Program-made: the position numbers and the translations under genes
Assembly: GCA_003667245.1 (NCBI GenBank)
Contig: RCNN01000005.1
Span: forward strand, 62,001-126,000
Length of the DNA: 64,000 bases
From: Heterostelium multicystogenum
Taxonomy: Eukaryota; Evosea; Eumycetozoa; Acytosteliales; Acytosteliaceae
Direction of reading: 5' to 3'
Notes under the pieces: model-generated
What the model was told of the DNA's origin: nothing
The model's database searches: none
What the model saw: only the letters and a program-made list of their open reading frames with translations
Shown here: positions 23,799 to 34,961 of the stretch, one piece after another
How the letters are laid out: the number at the start of each line of letters is the position of its first letter
Numbering within the stretch: position 1 is the first letter of the stretch

Positions 23799-26734
23799 TT
23801 TTACTGATATATCATAATATCTATATTTAGTGGTGGTGTGTGGTTAGTTTAAGCCCTTTTGCATTTCAAATAAAAAAACTTGTGATTATCATAAATGAAT
23901 TCGATCTGTAGTTTTGTTGTTCATCATTAGAGAAACGGGTGGATCTCGGCTAAATAGTGTCAAAATGTTTGTGGTGAAAAAATCTTGAAAATTGTTTTGC
24001 AAAACAAAAAACAAAGCGATGTTGCAGAGGAGTTTCAACATTTTACCGAAATTGAAATATGATAATAGACAATATGATTGATGTAATTAAGTAATAATAT
24101 ATATTATAGGAAATTAAATTTGTTAATTAAAGAAAGTAGATATATTAATAGGAGACTACTTACATTTAAAAAGAAAACTATGATGTATTTATATAAAACT
24201 ATTACAAATTGATAAATATAATATTGACCAACTAATTTGATTTGATTTGATTTTGATTTGGTTTGATTTGAAAAAGTACTAATTACTATTGCTAATGCTG
24301 ATGTAGTACAAACTTGATATGTAATTATTATTATGTTGATGGTATTGGAGGATGACCTAATCTATAGGATGTATAGTTTTGAAGATGTCCTGGGTTGATG
24401 TTGGGATATCCCAATTCTGATTTTTGCAAAAAAAAAGTAGTACAAATGTTTGTAGAGATGGTTTAAAAAAGACAGCAAACTTAATCTTGTGTGAAAATTT
24501 ATATATCTTATAGATAATGATGATGGAATAATTATAAATAAATAAATAATTGATTTGAAGCAAATGCAAGAACAAACTACAAAATATAGGAGAAACAACA
24601 ATTAATGTCAAAATTACTTAAAAAAACAAAAAACTAAATCAATTCATTAAAAATAGGTTAGTGGGGGGCATGTTGATAAACAACGGGATACATGGTTACA
24701 TTCAAGTATATCCATGTCGTGTTGTTTTGTTTTTTTTCTGATTAACCCGTGTGTGTAAAAAGTTGGATTGAGTGCGGAGTTGTTGTTTTTTATCAATTAA
24801 TATCAAAAATTAGTGTTGTTGATTCTTTGGTTTTATATTTTTGTGTTTTTAGATGTTTAAATTGGATTAATCAGGTTGTGGGTGCTCGACTAGGAGGATA
24901 GGAGGAGGTATGGGCGGCTTTGAGTTGCATTGAAAGCTGTTTGTTTTTTAGTTTGCATCCTGGTTTTTGTTGCTATAGATATTAAATTGTTTGTTATGCA
25001 TTGATGATCATGCAAATATAAAAAAGGGATTGAAGGCAGATCGATTTGGTTAACATTTAAATGGTTTTGATTCATTGTGGGTGTGGCATTGTAATGTTAG
25101 CCGCATGAAGGCGACTCATGGGTTTATAGGGGGTATGTGTGAAGCGGTTTTTTCATTCCGAATATTTGCAACATGCCCCCTTTTGGGTCAAATGTCGAAA
25201 TTTGATAAAGTTTAGTTGATTTGTAGTTAATCTAATGACAGACAACGGAATTCATTCACAACAAGGTGATTTTACACAAACTATAACCTTTTTTGAATTA
25301 GGCTCTTCAAGCAAACCAAATTAAAAGAACAAGCACACCACATCCAAAACAATACAATTGCTAATGAGCAGCGCTATTTAGATTTGTCTTTGATACTTAC
25401 ATCTGATTAAATTATTTCTTTTAAAATGTTAATTCTATGCTAATTCAACTACTGCTGTTGCACAAAACTGGGAGGGATCCTGCTATTATTATCTTTAATT
25501 CTATCAATATGATAGAGATGTGATTTGATTTGGTTTGATTTGGTTATCTGTCGTTACAATTACTACTTCTATTGTTACACTGAAAAATAAAGATAGATAT
25601 TTTATAAATTAAGGTTTATAAACTAAACAATTGTGTTATAATTTAACTTATTAGATTCGAATGCAAATCATAGTTTATTTTTGATTGATTGATTAATTGA
25701 TTAATTGATTGATATTTGATTGAAATTATTAAATAGGAAATAAATAAAATAATCAGGAAATTATTTAAATTAAATTATGTATTTTAAAATGTTGGTTGCA
25801 ATGTTGTGGTAAGAATAAGTAGTAATTGCTAGCTGACACTACTCATTCAAATATTCTAACACCCCGAATCATATCGAATGAATTAATGTCCACACATCCA
25901 TGGTTGGTAAATCAGAAATACAAGTAGAACAATAATATCACATTCATTCATTAATGACATGTCAGGATGTCCAGTCTAATCAAATCACAATATAAATAGC
26001 AATACGAGTTGTTGAGTTTAACTGTGTACTAATAATTAAGTTAGAATTTATACAACAACATCAATAACAACAACAGCAACAACAACAACAACAACAACAA
26101 AAACAATATATATAAGATAAGCAAGTACCACTTAAATATCTATCTCTATATTTATTTGTTTAAATTAAATTAACACATAATATATAAATTAAATTAATAA
26201 CATATAAAAATGATAGGAATAAAATCTTATATATAAGACATAAATGTATAGTATAGTTATTCATTAATTTCACACAACCACTAATTACACTTATTATTAG
26301 TATCTACAAGTAACACAACACACTTTGGGAGTAATGAATTGTTTTTTGTTGTTATTGTTGGTTATGCTATTAAGTGGTTGGTTATTATATTCAAGGAGAA
26401 TAGTGAGCTCAATTGTTAAATACAGTTTATTTTAGGCAAGTGTGTTGGTATTACCCACATGTCTGTTATTGGAATCTCCTTAAGGATATGGCAAAAACAG
26501 TATTATGAAATATCAATAAAAATTCTGGTTATTTCGAGAAAAAAGAAAACGACGATTATCAGTCACAGTTGAAAGTGATTGAATTGCTGGTTGTCATTAT
26601 TTGATTGATTTCATAATATCTTTTCGAAATTGACTGATCAACATCCATCATCATCATGCCTGTACATTGTGTTATTTATGATCACATCTATATATAGATA
26701 TAATAAATCAAATCATTAAATATACTATTACATT
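23799..26734. other. 2.9-kb intergenic desert between divergent genes
   Basis: AT-rich, with (TTGAT)n-like stretches near 24235-24270 and 25680-25720 and a (CAA)n tract near 26055-26105. The short open stretches at 24357-24611 and 24890-25075 (-) have no recognisable content. No gene supported. Confidence 0.55.
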
Positions 26735-27934
26735 ATGATGTTGCTTAATAAGTGTTGTTCTTGTAACTATGGGGTTGTTGCAAGTAAGAAGTTGTATAGT
26801 TATACCACAGCTTATCTAGTGTCCCAGTACCCTCTACATGAATCTAGTGGTCAACAACACAATTTTAGTCATATCAACAACAATGTGCTACTTTCCAAAA
26901 CTATAAAGAACTACTGTACAGCATCACATTCAACAGCAACAACAACAATATCTACCACTATATTGTCCCCTGGAGAACCAATATCAATATCTACTACTAT
27001 ATTGTCTCCATTAACATCCGAATCGCCAATATTAAATATAGTAGCAAACAATAGTAGTAGAAACAAGCGAAATGTTGTTAAGGTTAAAGATGAACATCTC
27101 ACTGAAAGAGAAGATGAAGAGAATGATCTGGTGACGCAATGTGTCAATGTAGAATGCTCGTTAAGTTTCAAAGTGCCTGCTAGATTAAGAGGCGTTGAGG
27201 GATATTGTCCTCAGTGCGCAACGAAGCAGTTATTCAAAAAGCATACAAGCAACTATCAAAGACTTTTGCGTAAGAAGCGTGATAAATATTTAGAGGAGCT
27301 GGAAGCTCAAGAGAAGATAGACTCGCAACTGGATTTAGAAAAGAGTATGTACATCTTGTCAAGATCGTATGATATAATTGGTTACTAATACATACAATAG
27401 ATCCACCCTGGGGAATCAGTGTATTGCTCGATGACTGCAGGAGTTCAGAAAATGTCGGAAGTTTCTACAGGACCTGTGATGGAAGTGGACTGTCTCATCT
27501 TTATTTGTGCGGCATTACATCCACACCGGCCAATCAAAAGGTTGCAAAAACTGCCTTGGGTGCAGAGTTGGATGTGCCTTGGAGCTACTCACCCAGCGCA
27601 GTCCAATGTGTAAAACAATTGAAGAGCAAAGGTGTGGTAATTGTCGGAATCGAACAAACACCAAGCAGCAAACCGCTTCTTGAGAATATAGATAGTTTTG
27701 GCACAAAGCATAGAGATTCCCAATCAACCAATGGAAACAAAATATCCACCGATTTGTCTACTCTTTGGAAATGAGGTGGCTGGTCTAAGTCCAGAGGTAA
27801 TCGAACAGTGTGACTATATCTACGACCTAGAGATGAGGGGAAAGAAACGAAGTCTTAACGTTGCTGTATCATTTGGTGTTGTCGCATATGTCATATCACA
27901 TCGTTTCAAATCATTGCTAAGAGTCAATAAATAG
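26735..27934 (+). CDS. SpoU/TrmH-family RNA 2'-O-methyltransferase
   Basis: SPOUT-fold methyltransferase that methylates ribose 2'-OH in tRNA or rRNA. Motif 1 is SSENVGSFYRTCDG; motifs 2-3 are ICLLFGNEVAGLSPEVIEQCD and YDLEMRGKKRSLNVAVSFGV. Exon 1 is 26735-27344 and the intron is 27345-27400 (56 bp, GTATGT..CAATAG, with an ACTAAT branch-like element). It joins in frame as LEK-NPPWGISVLLDD. Near 27697 one T too many in a T4 run breaks the frame; removal gives ENIDSLAQSIEIP. The N-terminal ~100 residues are Ser/Thr-rich and may hold a mitochondrial presequence. A four-Cys motif (CVNVEC...YCPQC) just before a basic helix may bind zinc and RNA. Which RNA is modified cannot be told. Confidence 0.87.
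27345..27400 (+). other. Spliceosomal intron of the SpoU methyltransferase gene
   Basis: GTATGT donor and AATAG acceptor. The length of 56 bp is 2 mod 3, exactly what is needed to connect the two frames, and stops lie inside it. Confidence 0.75.
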
Positions 27935-28100
27935 CATATGAGTAGTAGAAGTAGTGTAATATAATCTTGTCTGGATTCTATGTAATTTGTATCAAAGAAT
28001 ATAATTTATTATGATTATATTATTTTAGTTGTAGTATTACTTGAAGTAGTAGTATTAGTACTATTGTATTGGCTATCGGTGTAAATTGATTGTATCTTAA

Positions 28101-29756
28101 TTAATTTACAACATATCCAGATGTATAGTTGCCGCTGTGGTGGTGATATGGCTGGTTTGTTGAAACAGAAATATCACCGTAGTTGCTGTAGGTGAGCAGT
28201 CTTTCTCTGACTACATCTTCGTCGTCGTCCAAGTAGAGCTCTGGTCCCTTCTTTTTCAGTCTTCTAATTCTGATCATGTATCGAACGATGGCAATGACTA
28301 TATAGACACCAACGACGATCATTGTCTTCCAAATGGTGTCCCAAGTCTGTGTGGCAAGCAACAGAATTGCCATGCCAATGGGGAATCCAACGAGGGGAAT
28401 AAGAGCAATCTTGGATTTGACCGCGCGGAATGGACGGTGCATGTCGGGATTGTAAAGGAAAAGCTTGGTGTAGCTTGCGCACTCAAACACCACGACGATT
28501 GAGTAAAGCGACATGTCCAGTGTGAGAATCGAGCTGAATGGAAGTACAGAGAGCAGTGCTACAATGATAGAGTTGAAGCAAATCGCAATCCAAGGAGTTC
28601 CTCGCTTGGGAGTGAGTTTAGAGAAGAATCCTGGAAGATGTCCACGCTTGGAGAGTGAATAGATGTTTCTAGACACTGTGCAGAGATTAGCATTGAAAAG
28701 ACCCATATTCGAGGCCATACCTCCAATACTCATGAGAATATTAAGCCACTGTCCACCAACGAGCAATGCCACCTTTGAAAAATCACCGTCTTGCCAGTTG
28801 GACCAGTCCTGGTAATAGGACATTCCAACCAACAATGGGAAGCAATATGTGACAATGGAGATGAACAATACACACATGATACCGAGTGGGTAGTTTCTCG
28901 ATGGGTTCTTTACTTCTCCTGCAAGCTGACCTGCAGCATCGTAACCCGTGTATGACCACATCATCGTAGTTATCAGTGTTCCAATTTGAAGCGATTTGAA
29001 GCTTCCCATTCCACCCTCGCCATTGAAAACAGTCTTCCACTCTACATGTCCAATGCCCATGAGCACCAAGATGACGAATGGCATCAATAAAATGACTGCC
29101 AAAATGTTGCTGACAATTCCTACTTCCTCTGCACCCCAAACATTAATGAAAACAACAATGATAATGATGACAAACGCCAAAGTCCAGCGACATCCTAAAC
29201 ACTGCTCCAAATTTCCTGCCCAATCGTTATCTGCAAACTTTGTTCCTGAAAAAGAGTTGGAAAGATATTGAACAAAGAGCAATGGATAGAGTGAGAGATC
29301 CACAATGTTGGCGGACCAACCGCAGAAACCAACCAGCATCGATATCTCGGGTCCAAATGCCCGCTCCGCCCAGATGGAAGCACCTCCATCTTCACCGACG
29401 GCGTTGGACAGCTCTGCAGTGATCATACCCAAAGGATATGCCCAGAAAAACGGCAGCACCAAAAACGCCAGCAACACATAAACAGGAGGTCCAGCTGAGA
29501 CCGCTTGTTCACATCCATAGGGACCACCCGACACCAAAAAGAAACATACTGCCAAAAATGAAATAAAAGAAATGACTCTAGGTGGTTTTGTTTCTGTTTA
29601 AAATTCGAATTTTCAAAAGTTACAATTAATATATACATTCTGGAATTCAGTGTTTGATGAACATTGGGAAAACCAACCATCTATTTTATCGATAAAATGT
29701 ATACTCGTCTCTGTTGGAGATATCAATTCTTTGTAGGAAGAAGCACTATTCATCAT
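28101..29756 (-). CDS. APC-superfamily amino acid / polyamine transporter (LAT/PUT-like)
   Basis: A plasma- or endo-membrane transporter of about 530 residues with about 12 predicted membrane segments. The helix-1 signature FFLVSGGPYGCEQAVSAGPP is close to the GGPFG.E..V..AGP motif of plant polyamine uptake transporters and LAT-type carriers. Further landmarks are YPLGMITAELSNAVGEDGG (helix 2), TMMWSYTGYDAAGQLAGEVKN (helix 6 region) and NLCTVSRNIYSLSKRGHLPG (helix 8). The cytoplasmic tail has an acidic patch (ELYLDDDEDVVRERLL). Exon 1 from ATG 29756 encodes a polar N-terminus (MMNSASSYKELISP). Exon 2 begins near 29593, giving TKPPRVISFISFLAVCF. The exact donor is uncertain (29675 region). The last part is one open frame without breaks. 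Substrate preference cannot be decided from sequence. Confidence 0.86.
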
Positions 29757-31187
29757 GTTGTATGTGCTTTTTTAAAATTAGCTTCACTACTACCTTAACC
29801 TATTTTACTCTACTTCTCTCTACTTAAATAAATAAATATAAAAACTAATATTACAATATAAATATAATTAACTCTTAAAACTAGTTTGTTTATATTGTTT
29901 GTCTATCCTATTTCAATACTGTTTTACTCTTATGATTATTATTATTATATTATTATTATTATTTTTAATATTATTGAATGATTTTTCAGTATTGTTTTGC
30001 TATGGTTTGGTGTTAAATTTGGATGGGAGTAGAAGGTGTTGGAAAACTAGTGTGGAAGAATAGTCGAAGTATTATAGTACTGTTGCAGAAAACCACATGT
30101 AAATATTAAACCAAGCAGGTGAGTGAGTAAGTGAGAATTTGGGTGTATGTATAAGAAATCGATTTAATTTAACTTAATATTATATTGTTTATACAAATTA
30201 ATAATAATATTTATTATTTTAAATCTGTTGTTGTTATTGTTGTATTATTATTATTATTATTATTTTATACAATTCTATTACTTGTACTACAACTCCTATT
30301 ATTGATAACTTGACTTGATAGAGATATCTCTTTATATTTATATATTATTCTTTTTAATATTCTTTCTATAAAGTATAGTCCATTCAGCAGAATTGAATTG
30401 AATTGAATTGATTTGAAAGTTTAAACTACAAATTCTAAACTAACTTGTAGATTGAGCAGTGTAAATTGATATCTGTTTTTTTAAAAGAAATAAGGAACTT
30501 AATTGCAATGATAAATACAACACAACAACGAACTCATCTTGGAAATAAAACAAACCATCATGAATATTTCAACTCCACCCAAGAAATAATATCTGAGATT
30601 CTGCCGTTTTAATTGGGATTCCAAAGATGTTTATTAATGTAGTTTTGTGTGTGTTTTTTTTCATTCGTTTTTTCGAAAAAATTTGGAAAGATGGTGCTAG
30701 CCTAGAGATTTTGGTGCCAATTTTGACCTGCTTTTTGTTTTTTTTTTAGGCAATATCTATTCTACAAAGTTTTATGAGCTCTGCTGCAAAAAAAGAAATG
30801 TTGTTTTTTTATCCTAATTTTATTTCACATTGGAAATTAGCCCCATGACATCACTCATCGTAGCCCTAACAAATTAAAGAAAAACTCGACATTTTATCAA
30901 AGCTGACACACAAGTCATCAAAAATAAGGGAAGGCTCACGACATAACTTACTTGTGGAAATTTCCTATTTATATTCTTCTTTAATACCACCCTAAACTAA
31001 AATATTGTTGTTTTTATGTTCAAAGATATTTTCGCTATCCTGGTGGCAGGTGAAGTTTCTACTACTATTTGAATTTCTTTACACTTTTCGTTTTACTGGT
31101 TGCTTTTTGGTGGAGATGTAATTTCATCAATCTGATCCGAAAATGGATTAAAAAATAAAGATGGTGAATGGCTTATTATTATACTAG
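29757..31187. other. AT-rich intergenic spacer, 1.4 kb
   Basis: Contains (ATT)n tracts near 29935-29965 and 30245-30270 and a direct (TTGAA)n stretch near 30390-30410. No gene supported. Confidence 0.55.
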
Positions 31188-32212
31188 TTATATGGTGTGT
31201 TTCCATTGTGGTTTCCTTTTGTTAGTAAAAGCTTCCATTCCTTCTTTACGGTCGGGATAGAGAAAAGTTTGATGGAAAAGAGTTCGCTCCGAATTCAATC
31301 CTTCGTTGAGAGTTCCTTCGTAAGATTGGTCGACTGCTTTCTTTGCTATTTTTACGATTGGCAATGAAAGTGAGCCAATTTCAGTGGCAATTTTTGATTG
31401 CCTCCTCGACTGCTTCCTCTTGAGTCTTGGTGATAGTGCTTACGAGACCGTACTCTTTTGCTTCTTGTGCACTCATGGTGCGACCAGTCAACACAAGCTC
31501 CATTGCTTTTGATTTGCCGACTGCGCGAATCAAACGCTGGGTTCCACCAGCACCTGGAATGGTTCCAATTTTGATCTCTGGTTGTCCGAAACGTGCTTTC
31601 TCCGAAGCGACAACAATGTCACAAATCAAGGCAATTTCACAACCACCTCCAAGTGCCAGTCCTCCGATGGCAGCAATCAATGGCTTCTCTACGGACGACA
31701 ACAAACAAATTCGGTCAATAGTGCTTGGGTAAGTCGAAATCTTATTGTAGTCTACATTGGCTAGCTCCTTCAAGTCTGCACCACAGCAGAAAGCACGGTC
31801 GTTTCCGGTGATGACAATGGAATGCACATTATTGTCTTGATCCATCATTTTACACGCGTGGAGCAACTCTATAGAAAGTTGAGCACTGATGGAATTCATC
31901 ATTTTCGCTCTATTGAACTGAATGAATCCATATTTCTTTTCACTATCAATCTTTACAATGATAGTTTCATATTTATAATCTAATGAATCATCATAAGTTA
32001 GATTAGTAATTCACTCAAGAACTACTACTATAACTACACTACTACTACACATCATAAATCTAAATACCATTTGATGACACCGAATCAAGTTTCTTCTCTT
32101 CAGTTGGTGGGATTGCAGCTAGCTTGTGGTAGATTGCACCACAATCATTGCTATCAATCAAATGATTTGATATAACATTAATTCTATTTTGGTAGTTGTT
32201 GCTGCTGCTCAT
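31188..32212 (-). CDS. Enoyl-CoA hydratase (crotonase family)
   Basis: Hydrates trans-2-enoyl-CoA in fatty acid beta-oxidation. The oxyanion-hole segments are AFCCGADLKEL and AAIGGLALGGGCEIAL. Both catalytic glutamates of classical hydratases are present, in FGQPEIKIGTIPGAGGTQRL and KSKAMELVLTGR. Exon 1 is 32212-32068 and exon 2 starts at 31979 (88-bp intron, GTATTT..ATTAG), joining as SSN-DYKYETIIVKID in frame. Near 31385, removing one A from aaaaatt restores the frame and gives the normal C-terminus (ATEIGSLSLPIVKIAKKAV ... GMEAFTNKRKPQW), stop at 31188. The N-terminus could be a mitochondrial presequence (basic, few acids at first) but is not typical. About 310 residues. Confidence 0.92.
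31980..32067 (-). other. Spliceosomal intron of the enoyl-CoA hydratase gene
   Basis: GTATTT donor and CATTAG acceptor; removal keeps the frame (a Gly/Asp codon is split by the intron). Confidence 0.7.
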
Positions 32213-33590
32213 TATATTTATATTATTAATATTGAATATGTTATTTTTGAATACACAAACAAAATAAGTTTAAGCAAAAAGCTATTAAAGTTTGTTTCAC
32301 ATGTGAATTTAACCACCACCTCAATTCACTGATTCATTCAAAAAGAAGTGCAATGTCCACATCATTAAAAATCATTCATTATAAATTAAATAGAGCAACA
32401 TAAAATTATAAAATAATATCTAGATATTTTTATTGTTTTTATTTTGAAGTTAAATAATTATAATAATAATCTCAATATCTTTCTATCTATTTATTGTTAC
32501 ATATTATTATTATTAGTACTAATAATAATAAATTAATTTATAATTAAAGTTAGTTGGAGTTGAGAATGTATTGTTACAATATACAATTTAATAATATAAT
32601 ATAATATAATATAATATAATATAATATAATATAATATAATATTTAGTATTATTATGTGTGTGGAAATAAGGGTGATACTTTGTTTTTGACTTAAATTAAT
32701 TAAACTATATTCGGAATGGAAATGTCTTTTATGGTTAATTGCTTTCACATTTGTAATATCTAAATTATTAGTATACTAATAATAGAGAATTGAATATAAA
32801 AGGTAATATAGTATGTGAATGTTTGTTTGATCTTGATCATGGTCACTCAACAAATATGGTAAGCCATATTACTACTTGATTATCATCTTCATCACTCATC
32901 AGTCATCTTAATTAATTATACTCGTATATATATTTCGTAAGAATAATTTATATATGAGTGTGAGTGTGTGAGTGATCTGTGATGAGTGAACCGAAACATT
33001 TAAATCAAATTCAATTCATCAAAATGAATAGGATGGGTGTGAACACTGAATTAAGTATTGATGGAAAAGTATAGCTTATATATAAGTAGAGTTAAAAATA
33101 TTATTATGAGGATGTGTTGTGATATGATATTTTATAATTTGAGGTGATGAGAGTATTAGTACTACTACTGTTCTTTCACATTCTGATCTTGTTGTGTTTG
33201 GTTTTTAGAAATACTTATGTGATAGTAGTAAGTAGACATGACATGATATTTAATATTCAATGTGACTTTTGTATTTGGTTTAAATAAATATTCAAATATA
33301 AATATATATATTATTAAATTTGATTTAGATATATACATTCTAGTTAAAACAAGTTAAATGATAAAACTGACTAATCCAAGTTGACTGAGTAAAGGATAGT
33401 GAATATTGAAATGATCATTTTATAAATCCAACAATCCAATCCAATCCAATCATATCCAAATCCAATTCCAAATAAAACTAAGTTAGCATTTAAACAAAAG
33501 CCCTTACTGACTTACATACTTATTCATTAATAATACAAACAATAATAGTATTAGTTATAGAAGTAGTAATAGTTTATTATTGTATTAAAA
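32213..33590. other. AT-rich divergent promoter region
   Basis: Spacer between the hydratase (-) and the four-TM gene (+), holding the (ATAAT)n microsatellite and (TCCAA)n near 33430-33475. The open stretch at 32533-32748 (-) arises from that microsatellite. Confidence 0.55.
32591..32641. repeat. (ATAAT)n pentanucleotide microsatellite
   Basis: About ten perfect tandem copies of ATAAT. Confidence 0.92.
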
Positions 33591-34671
33591 ATGAGTAGTA
33601 ATAATAATATTGAGAGGAGCAATAATGTATTCCAAATAATATATAGATTTTTTAAAGATCAAACTTATGATAGGACAGGAAGATATGCTGTTAAAATTCA
33701 ATTTCTATTAATTTTAAGATTGGTAATTAAAATGATACAATTTCTTCTATCTTGATATCCTTTACAATTTATTTCCTCTATGACATAAACTAATAATATT
33801 AACATTGAAAACAGATTTTGATTATCATATTATTATCGTATTTTTGGCGGAATTTCCCTTGGTACCTTTATATTTCATTTTCATTTGATATTATATGTTC
33901 CATTCATGGTTTCGTAGTTTCATATAAAAGACATATTTTCCAATTATTTATAGTAAGTCCCAAACTTGATTTTATAGCTCAATTCAATCTTAAATCTTAG
34001 ATAAAATTTACTAATAGGAAACTAATTCTTTATATTATTATGAAATTTCCAGTTCTTTTTAGCGAGTTTATTATTGTTTTTATTCAATTTCATTCCATTG
34101 GTATTGATGAATAGTTTGGTGTGGAACAGTGATTATTATGATGTGACATGCACGGAGATATTGCAGTCGATTTTGCATGTATTTTGGTTTGCTATCGAAA
34201 TTGTTTGTATGCACTATGCAAGAAAAGAACGAAAGTGTGCTAAAGCTGAGAAGGCGGATGCCGATGCAATCGATCCTGAGTTGTATTATAAAAGAACATC
34301 GTTCCTCGTGTCGAGCGGTCCTCCTTCAGTATCAGCAAACTCCTATTATTCAATGGACAAATCTAGTTACAACTACAGTTGTGGATATGCTCACAGCGAG
34401 TCGTTTGATTTCGAGGGATTCTATGTACCGCCTCTGCCACACCATCCTTATCACCTAGAGTCCATGACGACCAAGTCAAAAACTACCAGCAACACTGGCA
34501 TCGCATCAATCTGCTAAGCAGCAACAGCAAACAACCAACACCACGTTCACACCAGTCATAACAACAGCACCATCAGTCTCGACACCAACAACTTCAACAT
34601 CAAAATCCAACAAGCCTGGACAACTTAGTATAGTTGGTTTCCCTTGCAACAATATTAAATGCAAGAAATAA
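33591..34671 (+). CDS. Four-transmembrane protein of unknown function
   Basis: Three exons: 33591-33722, 33815-33952 and 34053 onward. The introns are 33723-33814 (GTAATT..ACAG) and 33953-34052 (GTAAGT..CCAG), all in phase 0. The protein starts MSSNNNIERSNNVF and has four hydrophobic segments: QFLLILRLILIIILLSYF, WYLYISFSFDIICSIHGF, QLFIFFLASLLLFLFNFIP and ILQSILHVFWFAIEIVCMHY. A cytoplasmic-looking tail rich in Ser/Tyr/His follows. The exon-3 frame stops at 34517. One base change near 34505 would continue into SAKQQQQTTNTTFTPVITTA and end at 34671 (NNIKCKK), and that stretch has ordinary amino acid usage, so I extend the span. No family recognised. Confidence 0.68.
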
Positions 34672-34961
34672 AAAAAAAAAAAAACAAACAAAAAAACTGC
34701 AAACCAAACTTTGCAGAATTTGTAAAAAAAACAAGTGATCAGTTGATTATGGTCTGGTTTTCAAAAAATACTAAAACTGTAATTATAATAAAAAATTGTG
34801 ATCGATCACATAAGCAGATATAGATATACATAATAATATTAAGATTTAAGGAGATAGATAAATCAATGTCATAGTTAGCAATTGCTAGTTTAGAAGTAGT
34901 AGTAGCAGTAGATAATATTGAAAATAGAGAAAGACAGAAAGCAAGAAAACAAGAGTTTATT

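Noticed and set aside
23799..26734. Possible mobile element or ncRNA gene in the 2.9-kb desert
   Set aside because: No terminal repeats, transposase or reverse transcriptase motifs, or structured RNA signature seen; only simple repeats.
27381..27400. A 20-bp mini-intron (gttactaat..atag) in the SpoU gene
   Set aside because: It would restore the frame, but the 56-bp choice with a consensus GTATGT donor does so too and fits dictyostelid intron sizes better.
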